64,000 bases of DNA from Thauera sp. K11 (GCF_002354895.1 NZ_CP023439.1:2480001-2544000), one strand, 5' to 3'. Shown: positions 1-8,695, counted from the stretch's first letter. Program-made: numbers and translations. The notes: generated from the letters alone by a model not told the origin.

Positions 1-144
1 CCGCAGGTCCGCGGCCGCGGGCGCGTCGAGCAAATCGGGCAGCGCCTGCCGCTGCGCTGCGAACACCGTCGCGGCCGAAGACGCCGCCAGCAAGGCGAAT
101 GCAACCGCCGCGACACGCCTGCGGTCCTTGAGCCTGATCACCAT
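1..144 (-). CDS. Secreted protein N-terminus, probable YCF48-like (partial)
   Basis: This is the 5' end of a minus-strand gene that leaves the window at position 1; 48 codons are visible. The ATG at 144 opens a typical Sec signal peptide: basic residues (RLKDRRR), a hydrophobic stretch (VAAVAFALLAASSA) and a likely cleavage after VFA-A. The mature start, ALPDLLDAPAAAD, resembles the N-terminus of YCF48/BNR-repeat proteins encoded downstream of DUF1302-DUF1329 pairs. It lies 135 bp downstream of the DUF1329 gene on the same strand, so it is probably the third gene of that operon. The family assignment comes from context and a short N-terminal resemblance only. Confidence 0.6.
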   Translation of the reverse strand, partial: MVIRLKDRRRVAAVAFALLAASSAATVFAAQRQALPDLLDAPAAADLR

Positions 145-233
145 GATGCCTGTCCATTAGCTCACCGCGGTGCGAAGCGCTGGCGCGACGCACAGGGATG
201 AAAAATCCAGAGAGAGAGGAGAATTCGCCGACC

Positions 234-257
234 GGCCCTGCATCACCGTGCAGGGCC
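234..257 (-). terminator. Hairpin between DUF1329 gene and next gene
   Basis: A perfect 9-bp inverted repeat (GGCCCTGCA / TGCAGGGCC) with a 6-nt loop lies 22 bp past the DUF1329 stop codon. There is no long T-tract, so it may act as an attenuator or mRNA-stabilising hairpin inside the operon rather than as a full terminator. Confidence 0.45.
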
Positions 258-279
258 GTGGCAAGAGACGCCGATACGA

Positions 280-1638
280 TCAACGCGCAGCGTCGGCGGC
301 CACCGCGTCACCGGTGAAATATTTCTCCGGCTTCGGCGTAACGACCTTGAAGTCTTCGTCGTTGAGTGCCTGAATCACGCTCATGGTGCCGGCCTGCAGG
401 TTGAAGACTGTTGCAGTCTTCATCAGCGTCGTCGGGATTTTCGGCACGACGAAGGGCGTGACTTGCGTCGTACGCCACAGCTTGCCTTCAGCGTCGTAGC
501 CGTCCATCAGCGCGATCAGCCAGGTATCTTCGTCCAGGTAGTAGCGACGCTTCGGCACGGCGTGTCGCTTGCCCGGCGCCACAGTCGCCTCGACGACCCA
601 GACCCGGTGCTTCTCCCAACGGACCTTGTCCGGATTCAGGTGATGTTTCGACAGCGCCTCTTCGAGCTTGGCACCCACGAAGCCATTGTTGTTGTAGGGA
701 ATCAGCATTTCCTGCTTGCCCACCAGCTTCCATTCAAAGCGATCGAGCTGCCCGAAGAAACCCTGCACTTCGTCGAAGTAGTTCGCGCCCGAGGACACGA
801 AGTCCGGCGTATCGTAAGACACGGTCGGCGCCCGGCGCACGCGACGCTGACCCACCAGATACTGCCAGGCCGCACGAGCATTCTTCTGGTCGATGCTGTC
901 ACGGATGACGAGCGACTCGCCGGCCTTGAACGGCGGCTCAAGGGTATTGAACCGGAACATCGAGTACTCGCCCGACCACTTCTCGACCGTCGCATCCTCG
1001 TAGAACGGCGGGTACTGGAAGGAGATCTCGTTGCGCGTGGCCAGCGTGTGCGAGCCGTCCGCGTTGCCGACGATGTTCTTGAACCGGTACTCGATCGACG
1101 GTGCCTCGACGCGCAGCAGGAAGTTCCACATCACCTCGACGCCTTCCTTGGGAATCGGGAAGGGAATGCCGCCGATGCAATTCTCCAGCGAATAGCCGCC
1201 ATCCTTCGTGTTGCAGCGGGTGGCGTTCAGCGCCGTGTTGTCGTACACGCGCTGCGGCGCAGCCGCCGTGCGATGCGTGGGATAGACGTCAAGACGGAAG
1301 CTGTCCGGGTACTTCTGCAGCAGCGCTTTCGTACCTTCCGAAAGCAGACTGTCGTACTCGGCCATATTCTTCGCGGTGACCTGGTAGACCGGCTTCTCGT
1401 TAGCAAAGATCTCGCCGGGGATGTCGCCCACCGACTTGCCTGCCGTCAAAGGCTTGGTGATGCCGCCATCCCAGGCGGGAATGCTCCCGTCCTTGTTGCC
1501 GGCCTTCTCCGCACCCAGCGGCGTCAGCGTGCTCTTGAGCTTGGCGGCCTCTTCGGCGGTCACGGCGGCGCCGGCACCTTGTGCAACCAGCAATCCGGCA
1601 GCCATCGCCGCCCAAAGCATGTTGTGCTTGATCATCAT
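280..1638 (-). CDS. DUF1329 domain-containing protein
   Basis: This 452-aa protein has a signal peptide (MMIKHNMLWAAMAAGLLVAQGAGA) and the full DUF1329 domain, beginning at the VTAEEAAKLKSTLTPLGAEKAGN segment. The family is envelope-associated, has a LolA/LolB-like fold, and is nearly always co-encoded with a DUF1302 protein and often with an RND exporter. It is repeatedly linked to hydrophobic substrates such as steroids or alkanes, but no biochemical role is firmly established. The start is supported by GGAG four bases before ATG. It sits 29 bp downstream of the DUF1302 gene on the same strand and is surely co-transcribed with it. Confidence 0.93.
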   Translation of the reverse strand: MMIKHNMLWAAMAAGLLVAQGAGAAVTAEEAAKLKSTLTPLGAEKAGNKDGSIPAWDGGITKPLTAGKSVGDIPGEIFANEKPVYQVTAKNMAEYDSLLSEGTKALLQKYPDSFRLDVYPTHRTAAAPQRVYDNTALNATRCNTKDGGYSLENCIGGIPFPIPKEGVEVMWNFLLRVEAPSIEYRFKNIVGNADGSHTLATRNEISFQYPPFYEDATVEKWSGEYSMFRFNTLEPPFKAGESLVIRDSIDQKNARAAWQYLVGQRRVRRAPTVSYDTPDFVSSGANYFDEVQGFFGQLDRFEWKLVGKQEMLIPYNNNGFVGAKLEEALSKHHLNPDKVRWEKHRVWVVEATVAPGKRHAVPKRRYYLDEDTWLIALMDGYDAEGKLWRTTQVTPFVVPKIPTTLMKTATVFNLQAGTMSVIQALNDEDFKVVTPKPEKYFTGDAVAADAAR

Positions 1639-1667
1639 TCGTCTCCGGAGGTTCTCGTTATGCAGAA

Positions 1668-3356
1668 TCAGAACGTGCGCTGGATCGACAGCGAAATGAA
1701 GTCGCGATCGCGATGGAAGTTCTCATAGGAGAGCTCGGACACCGCCGTGTTGTAACGGATGACCGAACCACCCGAACCGAAGTAGTGGGTGTAGTTCAGG
1801 CCCGCCTGCCAGGTCTTCTGGTAGTCGGCCTTGACGCCGATGCTGAGGTTGCCGCCCTGCTCCGACGGGAAGAGCACGCCATTCACCGACGAGCGACCGC
1901 TCAGGCCATAGGCGAGGCCGATCGGGACCTGCAGGTCGAGACCCGGCGCCACCTGGAAGTACTCGGGGGTGAACACGAACTGGATCGCGCTGGCGTCGCG
2001 CGTGGCGAGCGGGTCCAGTTGATCGGCGTTGTCCGTCACCTTCAGGCGGCGGTTGTAGGCGAATTCACCGACGAAGCTCGCGCCATCCCAGAGCGGGCTT
2101 GCACCAAGGACGCTGATGGCCGACAGGTTCAGATGCATCGTGCGGCCCTTGGGGAAGGCGGCATTGTCGTCGCCGTCGGCCGTGGTGTTGCCCGGCAGGA
2201 TCATCGTGATACCGCTGCCGACCAGCGGCATGTTGTCGCGGAAGGACAATTCACCCGCAACGTTGGTCTCGCCGAGCAAGGTGCTGAAGCTGGCGCCGAC
2301 GGTACGGATGTTTTCACCGTACACCATGACGTAGTCACCGACGCTTCCCGGCTTCACATTGACACCCGGACGCACATAGAACTGCGGCATCTTGTCGTGG
2401 AACTGGGCCGCATAGAAACCGTATTCGGAATCACCCGCCTTGAAGCGGATCTGCACCCCGCCCTGACCCGAATCCTTGGCTTCGATGTCGTCACCACGAA
2501 ACACTTCGGCGCCGGGCCCAAGAATGAGGCGCTCCCCGCCGTCATCCACAAAGTCGACAAAGCTGAAATAGCTCCCGGCCGCCGGCAACCGCGACTTGCG
2601 CCACTCGGCCTGGTAGTAGGCGCCCACCGTCACATCGGCGTTGATCTGCAGCGTGGCCGAGACCTGTCCAACCGGACGCGCAACCTCCTTGAACTGCGAG
2701 TTCGGCACGGACAGGGCGCGCGCCAGATCGAGCGGCGTCTGCGCACCGGCAATACCGTTGGAGCCGAAGAACAGGCTCTCGCCATACAACTGGGTGAAGC
2801 GACCGGCCTTGAGGTTGAGGTTCATGCCGCCCGGCGCGAAGCTGCCATACACGAAGGCGTCGAGGAACTCCGCCTTGCGTCCATGCAGCTTCTCGGTGTC
2901 GCGGGTGAACTCGTTGTACGGACGGGAGCGCTGATTCAGCAGCGCGCCGCCGAGCGCACCCGGGTTGTCGTTCGACTCGTTGTAGACCTGGTCGTACCAG
3001 GCCGCACCGCTGACGCGAAAGCCGTAATTGCGCTTGAAGCGAAAATCGAACTCCGAGAGCAGGTCGAGGCGGTTTGAGACCAGGCCGCGCCCGAAATTCT
3101 GGTCGCCGTCGTTGGTGTTGACCTGCGGCCCGATCGAGTTGTCGGCCACCCCCGCATCCACACCCCGCACACGCCAGCTCGCGCTGTACTTGACGGTGTT
3201 GTCCCACGACATCCTGATGTCGGGGTTGCCCGTGTCGATCTGGAATGCCAATGCCGTCCCGGAAACGGCCAAGCCTGCACATGCGCTGGTCACTGCGCGG
3301 CAGAGCAGGCTTCTACGGATCCTGGCCGGGCAGCGCGGCGGCGTTTTTTTTTCCAT
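1668..3356 (-). CDS. DUF1302 outer-membrane protein
   Basis: This 562-aa protein starts at the ATG at 3356, preceded by a strong GAGGAGGA ribosome site; an upstream extension to 3449 is open but lacks support. An N-terminal signal peptide ends near GTALA-FQIDTG. The rest is rich in alternating hydrophobic/aromatic strands typical of an outer-membrane beta-barrel and ends in an aromatic residue (RTF). DUF1302 proteins accompany DUF1329 proteins in operons for handling hydrophobic compounds; export or uptake across the outer membrane is inferred. Codons 2-5 contain a run of nine A residues, a possible slippage site right after the start. The gene is transcribed divergently from the LysR regulator. 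Confidence 0.92.
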   Translation of the reverse strand: MEKKTPPRCPARIRRSLLCRAVTSACAGLAVSGTALAFQIDTGNPDIRMSWDNTVKYSASWRVRGVDAGVADNSIGPQVNTNDGDQNFGRGLVSNRLDLLSEFDFRFKRNYGFRVSGAAWYDQVYNESNDNPGALGGALLNQRSRPYNEFTRDTEKLHGRKAEFLDAFVYGSFAPGGMNLNLKAGRFTQLYGESLFFGSNGIAGAQTPLDLARALSVPNSQFKEVARPVGQVSATLQINADVTVGAYYQAEWRKSRLPAAGSYFSFVDFVDDGGERLILGPGAEVFRGDDIEAKDSGQGGVQIRFKAGDSEYGFYAAQFHDKMPQFYVRPGVNVKPGSVGDYVMVYGENIRTVGASFSTLLGETNVAGELSFRDNMPLVGSGITMILPGNTTADGDDNAAFPKGRTMHLNLSAISVLGASPLWDGASFVGEFAYNRRLKVTDNADQLDPLATRDASAIQFVFTPEYFQVAPGLDLQVPIGLAYGLSGRSSVNGVLFPSEQGGNLSIGVKADYQKTWQAGLNYTHYFGSGGSVIRYNTAVSELSYENFHRDRDFISLSIQRTF

Positions 3357-3470
3357 GCCTTCCTCCTCTATCTGGTATTGGAATCCCGATTCCATGTGGA
3401 GCTTGCCGGGATGGTCCGAACCATATAGAGGGCGCGAAATGCAGTCCAATACCGATTTATGGACCCATCA

Positions 3471-3485
3471 ATACCTTTAAGGTAT
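3471..3485. promoter_or_regulatory. Palindromic LysR-type (T-N11-A) operator
   Basis: The sequence ATACCTTTAAGGTAT is a perfect 7-bp inverted repeat around one base and contains the T-N11-A core of LysR-regulator boxes. It lies 34 bp upstream of the LysR start and 115 bp upstream of the divergent DUF1302 start, the usual place for a site that both autoregulates and activates the divergent operon. Confidence 0.6.
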
Positions 3486-3518
3486 GCTCACATCGCATGC
3501 AAATTTCGGGCGGTAAGG

Positions 3519-4424
3519 ATGGACCTGCGTCATCTCAAATACTTCATCGCGGTCGCTGAAGAACAGAACATCGGTCGCGCCGCGACCAGACTTCACATCT
3601 CGCAACCGCCGCTGACGCGCCAGATCCAGCAGCTCGAAGAGGAACTCGGCGTCCGCCTGCTGACGCGCACACCAAGGGGCGTCGAGCTGACGCAGGCCGG
3701 CGCGCTGTTCCTCGAGGAGGCGCGCAACATCCGCGCCATCGTGGAGCAGGCCACTGAACGCACTCAACGGGCGGGGCAAGGCAAGCTCGGTCGCCTCGAT
3801 GTGGGCATCTTCGGCACGGCGATTCTCGACGCGATCCCCAAGCTGCTGCACGCGTTCCGGCAGGCCTATCCCGAAGTGAGGATCGTGCTGCACACGATGA
3901 ACAAGGGTGAGCAGATCGAGGCGCTTCGTCAGAGGCGGATCACGGTCGGTTTCAACCGAATGGTGGCACCGTTGCCGGATATCGAGACCAAGTTGGTCGT
4001 AACCGAGAATCTGCTGCTTGCGGTCAGCCACTCCCATCCGCTGGCAACGCAAAGCTCAGTGAGCTTCCCGGAGCTCAGGGAGCATCCTCTGGTGCTGTTC
4101 CCGACCGGAGCGCGTCCGAATTTCATCGACAAGGTCATGACGCTCTGCCATGAAGCGGGCTTCGAGCCTCAAATCCTACATGAGGTCAGCGACGCAATTA
4201 CGGGCGTGGCGCTCGCCGCCGGCGGTTTCGGCGCGTGTCTCGTGCCGGAGTCGGCCACATCGCTAGCACTGCCTGGCGTCGTATACAGACCTCTCACCGA
4301 GCTTCCGCCCAATTCGAGAGTCGACCTCAGCTGCATATACAGAAGAGATGACCGCGCCCCCATTCTGGAAGCCTTCCTCGGTGTCGTTGACGACATGCGC
4401 GACAGCATCACGGCGCGGGCTTGA
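3519..4424 (+). CDS. LysR family transcriptional regulator
   Basis: This 301-aa protein starts at the ATG at 3519, which gives the canonical opening MDLRHLKYFIAVAEEQNIGRA; a longer reading from 3459 is not supported. The N-terminal winged helix-turn-helix is clear (AATRLHISQPPLTRQIQQLE, about residues 18-37) and is followed by a linker helix and a periplasmic-binding-protein-like effector domain (about 90-300). The effector domain resembles the CatR/BenM/CbnR group that responds to aromatic or chlorinated-aromatic intermediates, but the ligand cannot be read from sequence. It is divergent from the DUF1302-DUF1329 operon, so it probably controls that operon through the intergenic palindrome. 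Confidence 0.94.
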   Translation: MDLRHLKYFIAVAEEQNIGRAATRLHISQPPLTRQIQQLEEELGVRLLTRTPRGVELTQAGALFLEEARNIRAIVEQATERTQRAGQGKLGRLDVGIFGTAILDAIPKLLHAFRQAYPEVRIVLHTMNKGEQIEALRQRRITVGFNRMVAPLPDIETKLVVTENLLLAVSHSHPLATQSSVSFPELREHPLVLFPTGARPNFIDKVMTLCHEAGFEPQILHEVSDAITGVALAAGGFGACLVPESATSLALPGVVYRPLTELPPNSRVDLSCIYRRDDRAPILEAFLGVVDDMRDSITARA

Positions 4425-4670
4425 GGGACTGCCGCGCAAGCGTGCGTGCGGTTCTCAGCGCCCCAAGTCCTTCGCAGACACCCCACCAATACCCCAGTTA
4501 GCCTTCGGTACTTCGGTAAGTAACCGGTCACTGAGCGGCGTCCTTCTCCAGGCTCCGTGCGCGCGGAACAATCCCTCCCACATTCATCCTAAAAATCTCA
4601 GTTGGTGATGTGCAGCTTGCTCGAACCGCTGGCAGGCTATGGGTTTGCTGTTGATCGAGGGAGTCACCCG
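4425..4670. other. Intergenic stretch before the transposase remnant
   Basis: These 246 bp contain no supported gene. The left boundary of the insertion sequence should lie here, possibly near the A-rich stretch around 4590, but its partner inverted repeat is lost with the right end of the element. No direct repeat or tRNA was seen. Confidence 0.4.
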
Positions 4671-5504
4671 ATGGGTGAGTCGAAATTGAAGCATTTGCAG
4701 CGTGAGGAAATGCGTTTGTCGTGTGCCGGGGTGCAGACGGCGGGCGGTCGCGTGCGGGTTCGCTGGGAGACCGACAGTGCGGCCACGCCGATGGGGCAAC
4801 TGGCCTACTTCATTGAATTTCTGACACTGACCGGGTTGTGGTCGTGTTGGCAGGATCGCTGCCCGCTGTCGTACTCGAGCCCGAACGCACCGACCAAGGC
4901 CGATGTGCTCGGTACCTGGCTGCTGTCGATTCTGTCGGGGCACCGGCGCTACTCGCACGTCACGACGATCCGCTGCGATGGGGTCAATCCGGGGCTGCTG
5001 GGGATGAACAAGGTGATCAGCGAGGACGCGCTGCGCCGGGCGCTGGTGGCGATTCCCGAAGACAAAGGGGTGAGCTGGCTCGACGACCACCTGCGCCAGA
5101 GCACCGCGCCCTTGCTCGATGTGCCCTGGATTCTGGACATCGACACGACGATCAAGCCGCTGTACGGCAAGCAGGAGGGGGCGGTCGTGTCGTACAACCC
5201 GAAGAAGCCGGGCCGGCCCTCGCATAGTTATCACACCTACCTGATGGCCGGGCTGCGCCTGGTGATGGGGGTCGAGGTCAAAGCGGGCAACGAGCACTCG
5301 GGCAGTCACACCTTGCCCGGCTTGCTCACGATCCTCGATGAACTGCCCGCCCATCACAGACCGAAGATGGTACGCGGCGACTGCGGGTTCGGGTCGGACG
5401 GCATCATGCGCGAGCTCGAGACGCGCGCACAGCCCTACCTGTTCAAGCTGCGCCTATCGAAGAACGTAAAGCTGTTGGCGCAGGCCTTCGGAAGAATGAA
5501 CTGA
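4671..5504 (+). pseudogene. Truncated DDE transposase (IS1380/IS4-like remnant)
   Basis: The open frame encodes 277 aa from the ATG at 4671 (GAGGGAG upstream). It has the N-terminal helical region, a first catalytic-Asp segment (WILDIDTTIKPLYGKQEGA) and a second one (VRGDCGFGSDG), with the family signature YNPKKPGRPSHSYHTY between them. The frame stops at LRLSKNVKLLAQAFGRMN, where intact relatives continue for roughly 150 residues including the third acidic residue, so the protein is inactive. The break falls only about 50 bp from the end of the H-NS-like gene, suggesting a deletion or recombination joint. IS1380 versus IS4 assignment is from memory of the motifs. Confidence 0.8.
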
Positions 5505-5553
5505 TTTCCCGCTTCCGGGCAGGCAGTGTGGCGCGTTTGCGCGTGACGGTGAC

Positions 5554-6006
5554 TTACGCCGCAGCGGGGGCCTTGGGCACCGGTTCGGCCTTGGCGGGGG
5601 TGATGGCCAGCGCACCACGGCGTCCCTTGTTCGCCACGGTCGCGGCGTTCTCCAGAGCAGTAATGCTGCCGCCATTGGCCACCCAAGCTTCGAACCATCC
5701 CGGTTTGCGTCCCCGGCCCGACCAGGATTGTTCGAGATTGTTGGGGTTGCAGTACTTGGCTGGCAATGGTTTCTTCTTCGCCGAAACGGACTTTGCGGTG
5801 GGACGTCCCCGCTTTGCGGCCGGGGCGATCGTGCCAGCGTCACGGCCCAGCAGATCTTCCAGGCTGATGCCTTCCTCCTGGGCAAGCTTGCGCAGACGCT
5901 TCAGCAGGGATGCCTTAGTGTCAGTTTCGCGCTTCTCGATCTCCTTGGTGATGCGCGTCTGGAGTTGCTTGAGCTGGGGGAGACTGTAGTCGGCAAGGTT
6001 GGTCAT
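5554..6006 (-). CDS. H-NS family nucleoid-associated protein
   Basis: This 150-aa protein, read from the ATG at 6006 (MTNLADYSLPQLKQLQ), has an N-terminal coiled-coil oligomerisation region (about 1-55), a basic Lys/Ala/Pro linker (about 65-90) and the C-terminal H-NS DNA-binding domain (CNPNNLEQSWSGRGRKPGWFEAWVANGG). The GRGRKP loop is the AT-rich minor-groove hook of beta-proteobacterial H-NS proteins. A 13-codon upstream extension is possible but unlike the family. The protein ends in a low-complexity Ala/Pro/Lys tail. Beside a mobile element, it probably silences horizontally acquired DNA or tunes the element's own promoters; this is inferred from position. Confidence 0.9.
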   Translation of the reverse strand: MTNLADYSLPQLKQLQTRITKEIEKRETDTKASLLKRLRKLAQEEGISLEDLLGRDAGTIAPAAKRGRPTAKSVSAKKKPLPAKYCNPNNLEQSWSGRGRKPGWFEAWVANGGSITALENAATVANKGRRGALAITPAKAEPVPKAPAAA

Positions 6007-6123
6007 GAAGAGGGCTCGTTCGAAGGATCGGCACCTGTGTGCCACGCCCGTATGGTACCCGCGTCATTTCGTAACTACGTCTTTGGTCGTAGAGAAATCG
6101 GTGATGGACGGCGTGATCAGCAT

Positions 6124-6378
6124 TCATCGCCATGACCATTGGCCGTCCGGGACGACCAGTACCAGTTCGCTGCCGAATGTGCCCTCGATACGCAGTTCGA
6201 GGTGGTTGTCTCGATGCAGATAGGCTTTCGCCGTCAACGCATCGAGCAGGCCATGGCTCAGCTGGACGGACGGCTGGGCACCGAGCCAGGGCAGGCTGCG
6301 CCGCAACGCCGCGCCCGATGCAAGCAGCGCGGCTTCGTCGAGTTCGACAAGCGCGATGTCCACAGTGCGGCAGGTCAC
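6124..6378 (-). CDS. Small hypothetical protein, LexA-box divergent partner
   Basis: This frame encodes 84 aa from a GTG at 6378. The composition is protein-like (VDIALVELDEAALLASGAALRRSLPWLG, then DALTAKAYLHRDNHLELRIEGTFGSELVLVVPDGQWSWR), with no membrane segment or recognised motif. The start is uncertain: a possible GAGAAG precedes the GTG by seven bases. Its support comes mainly from the divergent neighbour and the perfect LexA-type box between the two starts, which would make both genes DNA-damage inducible. No function can be assigned. Confidence 0.5.
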   Translation of the reverse strand: MTCRTVDIALVELDEAALLASGAALRRSLPWLGAQPSVQLSHGLLDALTAKAYLHRDNHLELRIEGTFGSELVLVVPDGQWSWR

Positions 6379-6399
6379 GTCCTTGCTTCTCGCTGAAGG

Positions 6400-6415
6400 C
6401 TGTACGAAAATACAG
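6400..6415. promoter_or_regulatory. LexA-type SOS box
   Basis: CTGTACGAAAATACAG is an exact CTGT-N8-ACAG match to the gammaproteobacterial/betaproteobacterial LexA operator. It lies between two divergent small genes, 20 bp before the plus-strand start and 22 bp before the minus-strand start, so a single repressor site could control both. Confidence 0.7.
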
Positions 6416-6434
6416 TTTAGCAGGAGCGTATGCG

Positions 6435-6698
6435 ATGAAACAACCGACCCACCTCACCTGTCCGGCGTGTCACGCCCCTGTGGCGCTTGAGCGCTATGAG
6501 CGTGTGGCTGGCGAGGGAGTCGAGGGTTTCGTGTGTCCCGAGTGCGATTCGATCCTCGTATGCTGCAACGCTTACAGGGCTGCCTCAGCCGGGCATAGCG
6601 AGGCCACGCCCCAATCGGTCGTTCATCTTGCGCCGAGCGATTCCCCTTTGAGTCTCCCCACAGAGCCGCTCGCCCTTTCGCGTAATGAAGTCGAATGA
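6435..6698 (+). CDS. Small zinc-ribbon-like protein
   Basis: This 87-aa protein starts at the ATG at 6435 with AGGAG eight bases upstream. It has two CxxC pairs (CPACHAP near residue 9 and CPECDS near residue 36) separated by a short strand-rich segment, the layout of a zinc ribbon. The second half is Ser/Pro-rich and probably disordered. A further CC pair follows the second knuckle. No named family is recognised. It follows the LexA-type box at 6400-6415, so it may be SOS-induced. It could be a small regulator or an adaptor for a nucleic-acid enzyme; this is speculation. Confidence 0.7.
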   Translation: MKQPTHLTCPACHAPVALERYERVAGEGVEGFVCPECDSILVCCNAYRAASAGHSEATPQSVVHLAPSDSPLSLPTEPLALSRNEVE

Positions 6699-6832
6699 GA
6701 ATACGTGTTCGACCGGGTTGCGGCCATACTCGCCGACGAGGCGTCCGCGGTGTCGCCGTCGCCCCTTGTCGATCGTGATCTTGTCTTCCGCCCGTAGCTG
6801 AGCAACTATTTGTTAGTTTTCTCAGTTTTTCT

Positions 6833-8695
6833 GTGAACCTACAGCAGTCGTTCTTCCTCGACTCGGATTTCTCGATCGAAGGGAACGACCATCTGCGCGA
6901 TCCTCAGCGTGACGGCTACCTACGCACGTACGAGTTCTTTCGCGCAGGCAAGAACAAGGCGATCCTGCAAATTCCGGTCGGCTGCGGCAAGACGGGCTTG
7001 GCGTCACTGTTGCCGTTCGGACTGGCGGAGGGTCGCGTCATCGTCATCGCACCCAACCTGCAGATCAAGGACGGTCTTTACGAGGCGATGGACATCACCA
7101 ACCGGCAGAAATGCTTCTGGCGGAAGGCAGGTGTCCTGACCAATGACCAGATGCTATCGGGCCCGTTGGCGTGCACCTTGGACAGCGGGAACATCTCGAT
7201 TGCCACGAAGTCCCACATCGTCATCACCAATGTCCATCAACTCGCGACCAACGTCGACAAATGGCTGACGCAGTTCCCGGATGACTTCTTCGACATGATC
7301 ATCGTCGACGAGGCGCATCACAGCGCTGCCGATAGCTGGCAAAAAGTCATCGAGCGGTTTCCGAAGGCGAAGGTCATCCTGCTCACAGCGACCCCGTTTC
7401 GCAGCGATCGCCAGGAGCTTGACGGTGAATTGGTGTTCCGTTACCCGTTCCGCAATGCCACGCTGAAGGGGTACATCAAACGCCTGAAGGCCAGTTATGT
7501 GGCCCCCTCGACGATAGAACTCGGCTTCTCCGACAGTGGCGGTCGTTCCTATACGCTGGACGAGGTGCTGAAGCTCAAGGAAGAGGTGTGGTTTAGCCGC
7601 GGCGTAGCGCTGGCGCGCCTGTGCAATCAGCACATCGTCGATAGCAGCCTGCAGAAGCTCGAAGAGCTACGGCAGAGCGGCACACAACACCAGCTAATCG
7701 CGGTTGCCTGCTCCATCAATCACGCGAAAGAGATCCGGTCGCTCTATCAGGAACGTGGATTCAATGCCGCTGTCATCCATAGCAACCTGATGGAAGAGGA
7801 GAGGGCGGCGATTCTGGCCGCCCTGCGCAATGGCACGCTCGACTGCATCATCCAGGTTCAGATGCTGGGTGAAGGATTCGATCACCCGAAACTGAGCGTA
7901 GCAGCCATTTTCCGCCCGTTCCGGTCGCTAGCGCCCTATATCCAGTTTGTCGGTCGCATCATGCGCGTCGTCGTCCAGAACGACCCGGCTCACCCCGACA
8001 ACGTTGGCCATATCGTGACTCATTTGGGAATGAATCTCGATGAGCGGCTGAAGGAATTCAAGCAGTTCGAAAACGACGATCAGGCGTTCTGGGACAAGGT
8101 TATCGGCGGCGAGGAGCCGGAACTGCCGCAAGCTGCGCGCGATGGCACGACACGGCTTCGCGCCGGCGACCAGGTGGTCGTGCACGGGGAAATTGTCGAT
8201 TCGCTGTGGGAAGAGGATTTCACGTCGGTCGAGGACGCCCAGATCATCGCTGACCTGCGCGACCGCATGAAGCTGCTGGGGCTCGACGACAGCAAGGTCG
8301 AGGAATTGGTCCGAGCGGCGCAAAGGACGCCGCTACGGAAGGGGTCCGCGGCGGAACCGTTCGCGGTCCAGCCGCAGCGCGAATGGGAAGAAGCACGCAA
8401 GCGCCTACAGGAGCAGGCGAAACGATTGGCGAACATCCTTCTGAACCACGTCGAGCTGAAGCAGACCGGCACCGAGATGGTTTACAGGTACCAGATGGGC
8501 CTGACCGGCAAGAACAACTACGTCTGCGCGTTGATGATGGTGAACAAGGAAATCGAGAAACGCCTGGGCAAAGAGCGATCAGCAGCCACCACCGAAGACT
8601 TCCGGAACGTGCTCGACAACCTGGAAGAACTGTTGCAGGTCCTGGTCAGGCGAGTACGCAAAGCGAAGGCCGACTATGAGAAAAAGCAGTCCTAG
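6833..8695 (+). CDS. SF2 DEAD/DEAH-box helicase
   Basis: This 620-aa protein starts at a GTG with no clear ribosome site, directly after an AT-rich tract. It is a superfamily 2 helicase: Walker A at residues 48-54 (PVGCGKTG), DEAH box at 159-162, motif III-like LTATPF near 184-189, and motif VI QFVGRIMRVV in the second RecA domain. The C-terminal third is charged and partly coiled-coil (EEARKRLQEQAKRLANILL). It resembles the COG1061/type-III-restriction-like helicases common in defence islands and mobile elements, but no nuclease domain is fused or adjacent. It overlaps the next gene by 20 bp, suggesting a functional pair. Confidence 0.9.
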   Translation: MNLQQSFFLDSDFSIEGNDHLRDPQRDGYLRTYEFFRAGKNKAILQIPVGCGKTGLASLLPFGLAEGRVIVIAPNLQIKDGLYEAMDITNRQKCFWRKAGVLTNDQMLSGPLACTLDSGNISIATKSHIVITNVHQLATNVDKWLTQFPDDFFDMIIVDEAHHSAADSWQKVIERFPKAKVILLTATPFRSDRQELDGELVFRYPFRNATLKGYIKRLKASYVAPSTIELGFSDSGGRSYTLDEVLKLKEEVWFSRGVALARLCNQHIVDSSLQKLEELRQSGTQHQLIAVACSINHAKEIRSLYQERGFNAAVIHSNLMEEERAAILAALRNGTLDCIIQVQMLGEGFDHPKLSVAAIFRPFRSLAPYIQFVGRIMRVVVQNDPAHPDNVGHIVTHLGMNLDERLKEFKQFENDDQAFWDKVIGGEEPELPQAARDGTTRLRAGDQVVVHGEIVDSLWEEDFTSVEDAQIIADLRDRMKLLGLDDSKVEELVRAAQRTPLRKGSAAEPFAVQPQREWEEARKRLQEQAKRLANILLNHVELKQTGTEMVYRYQMGLTGKNNYVCALMMVNKEIEKRLGKERSAATTEDFRNVLDNLEELLQVLVRRVRKAKADYEKKQS

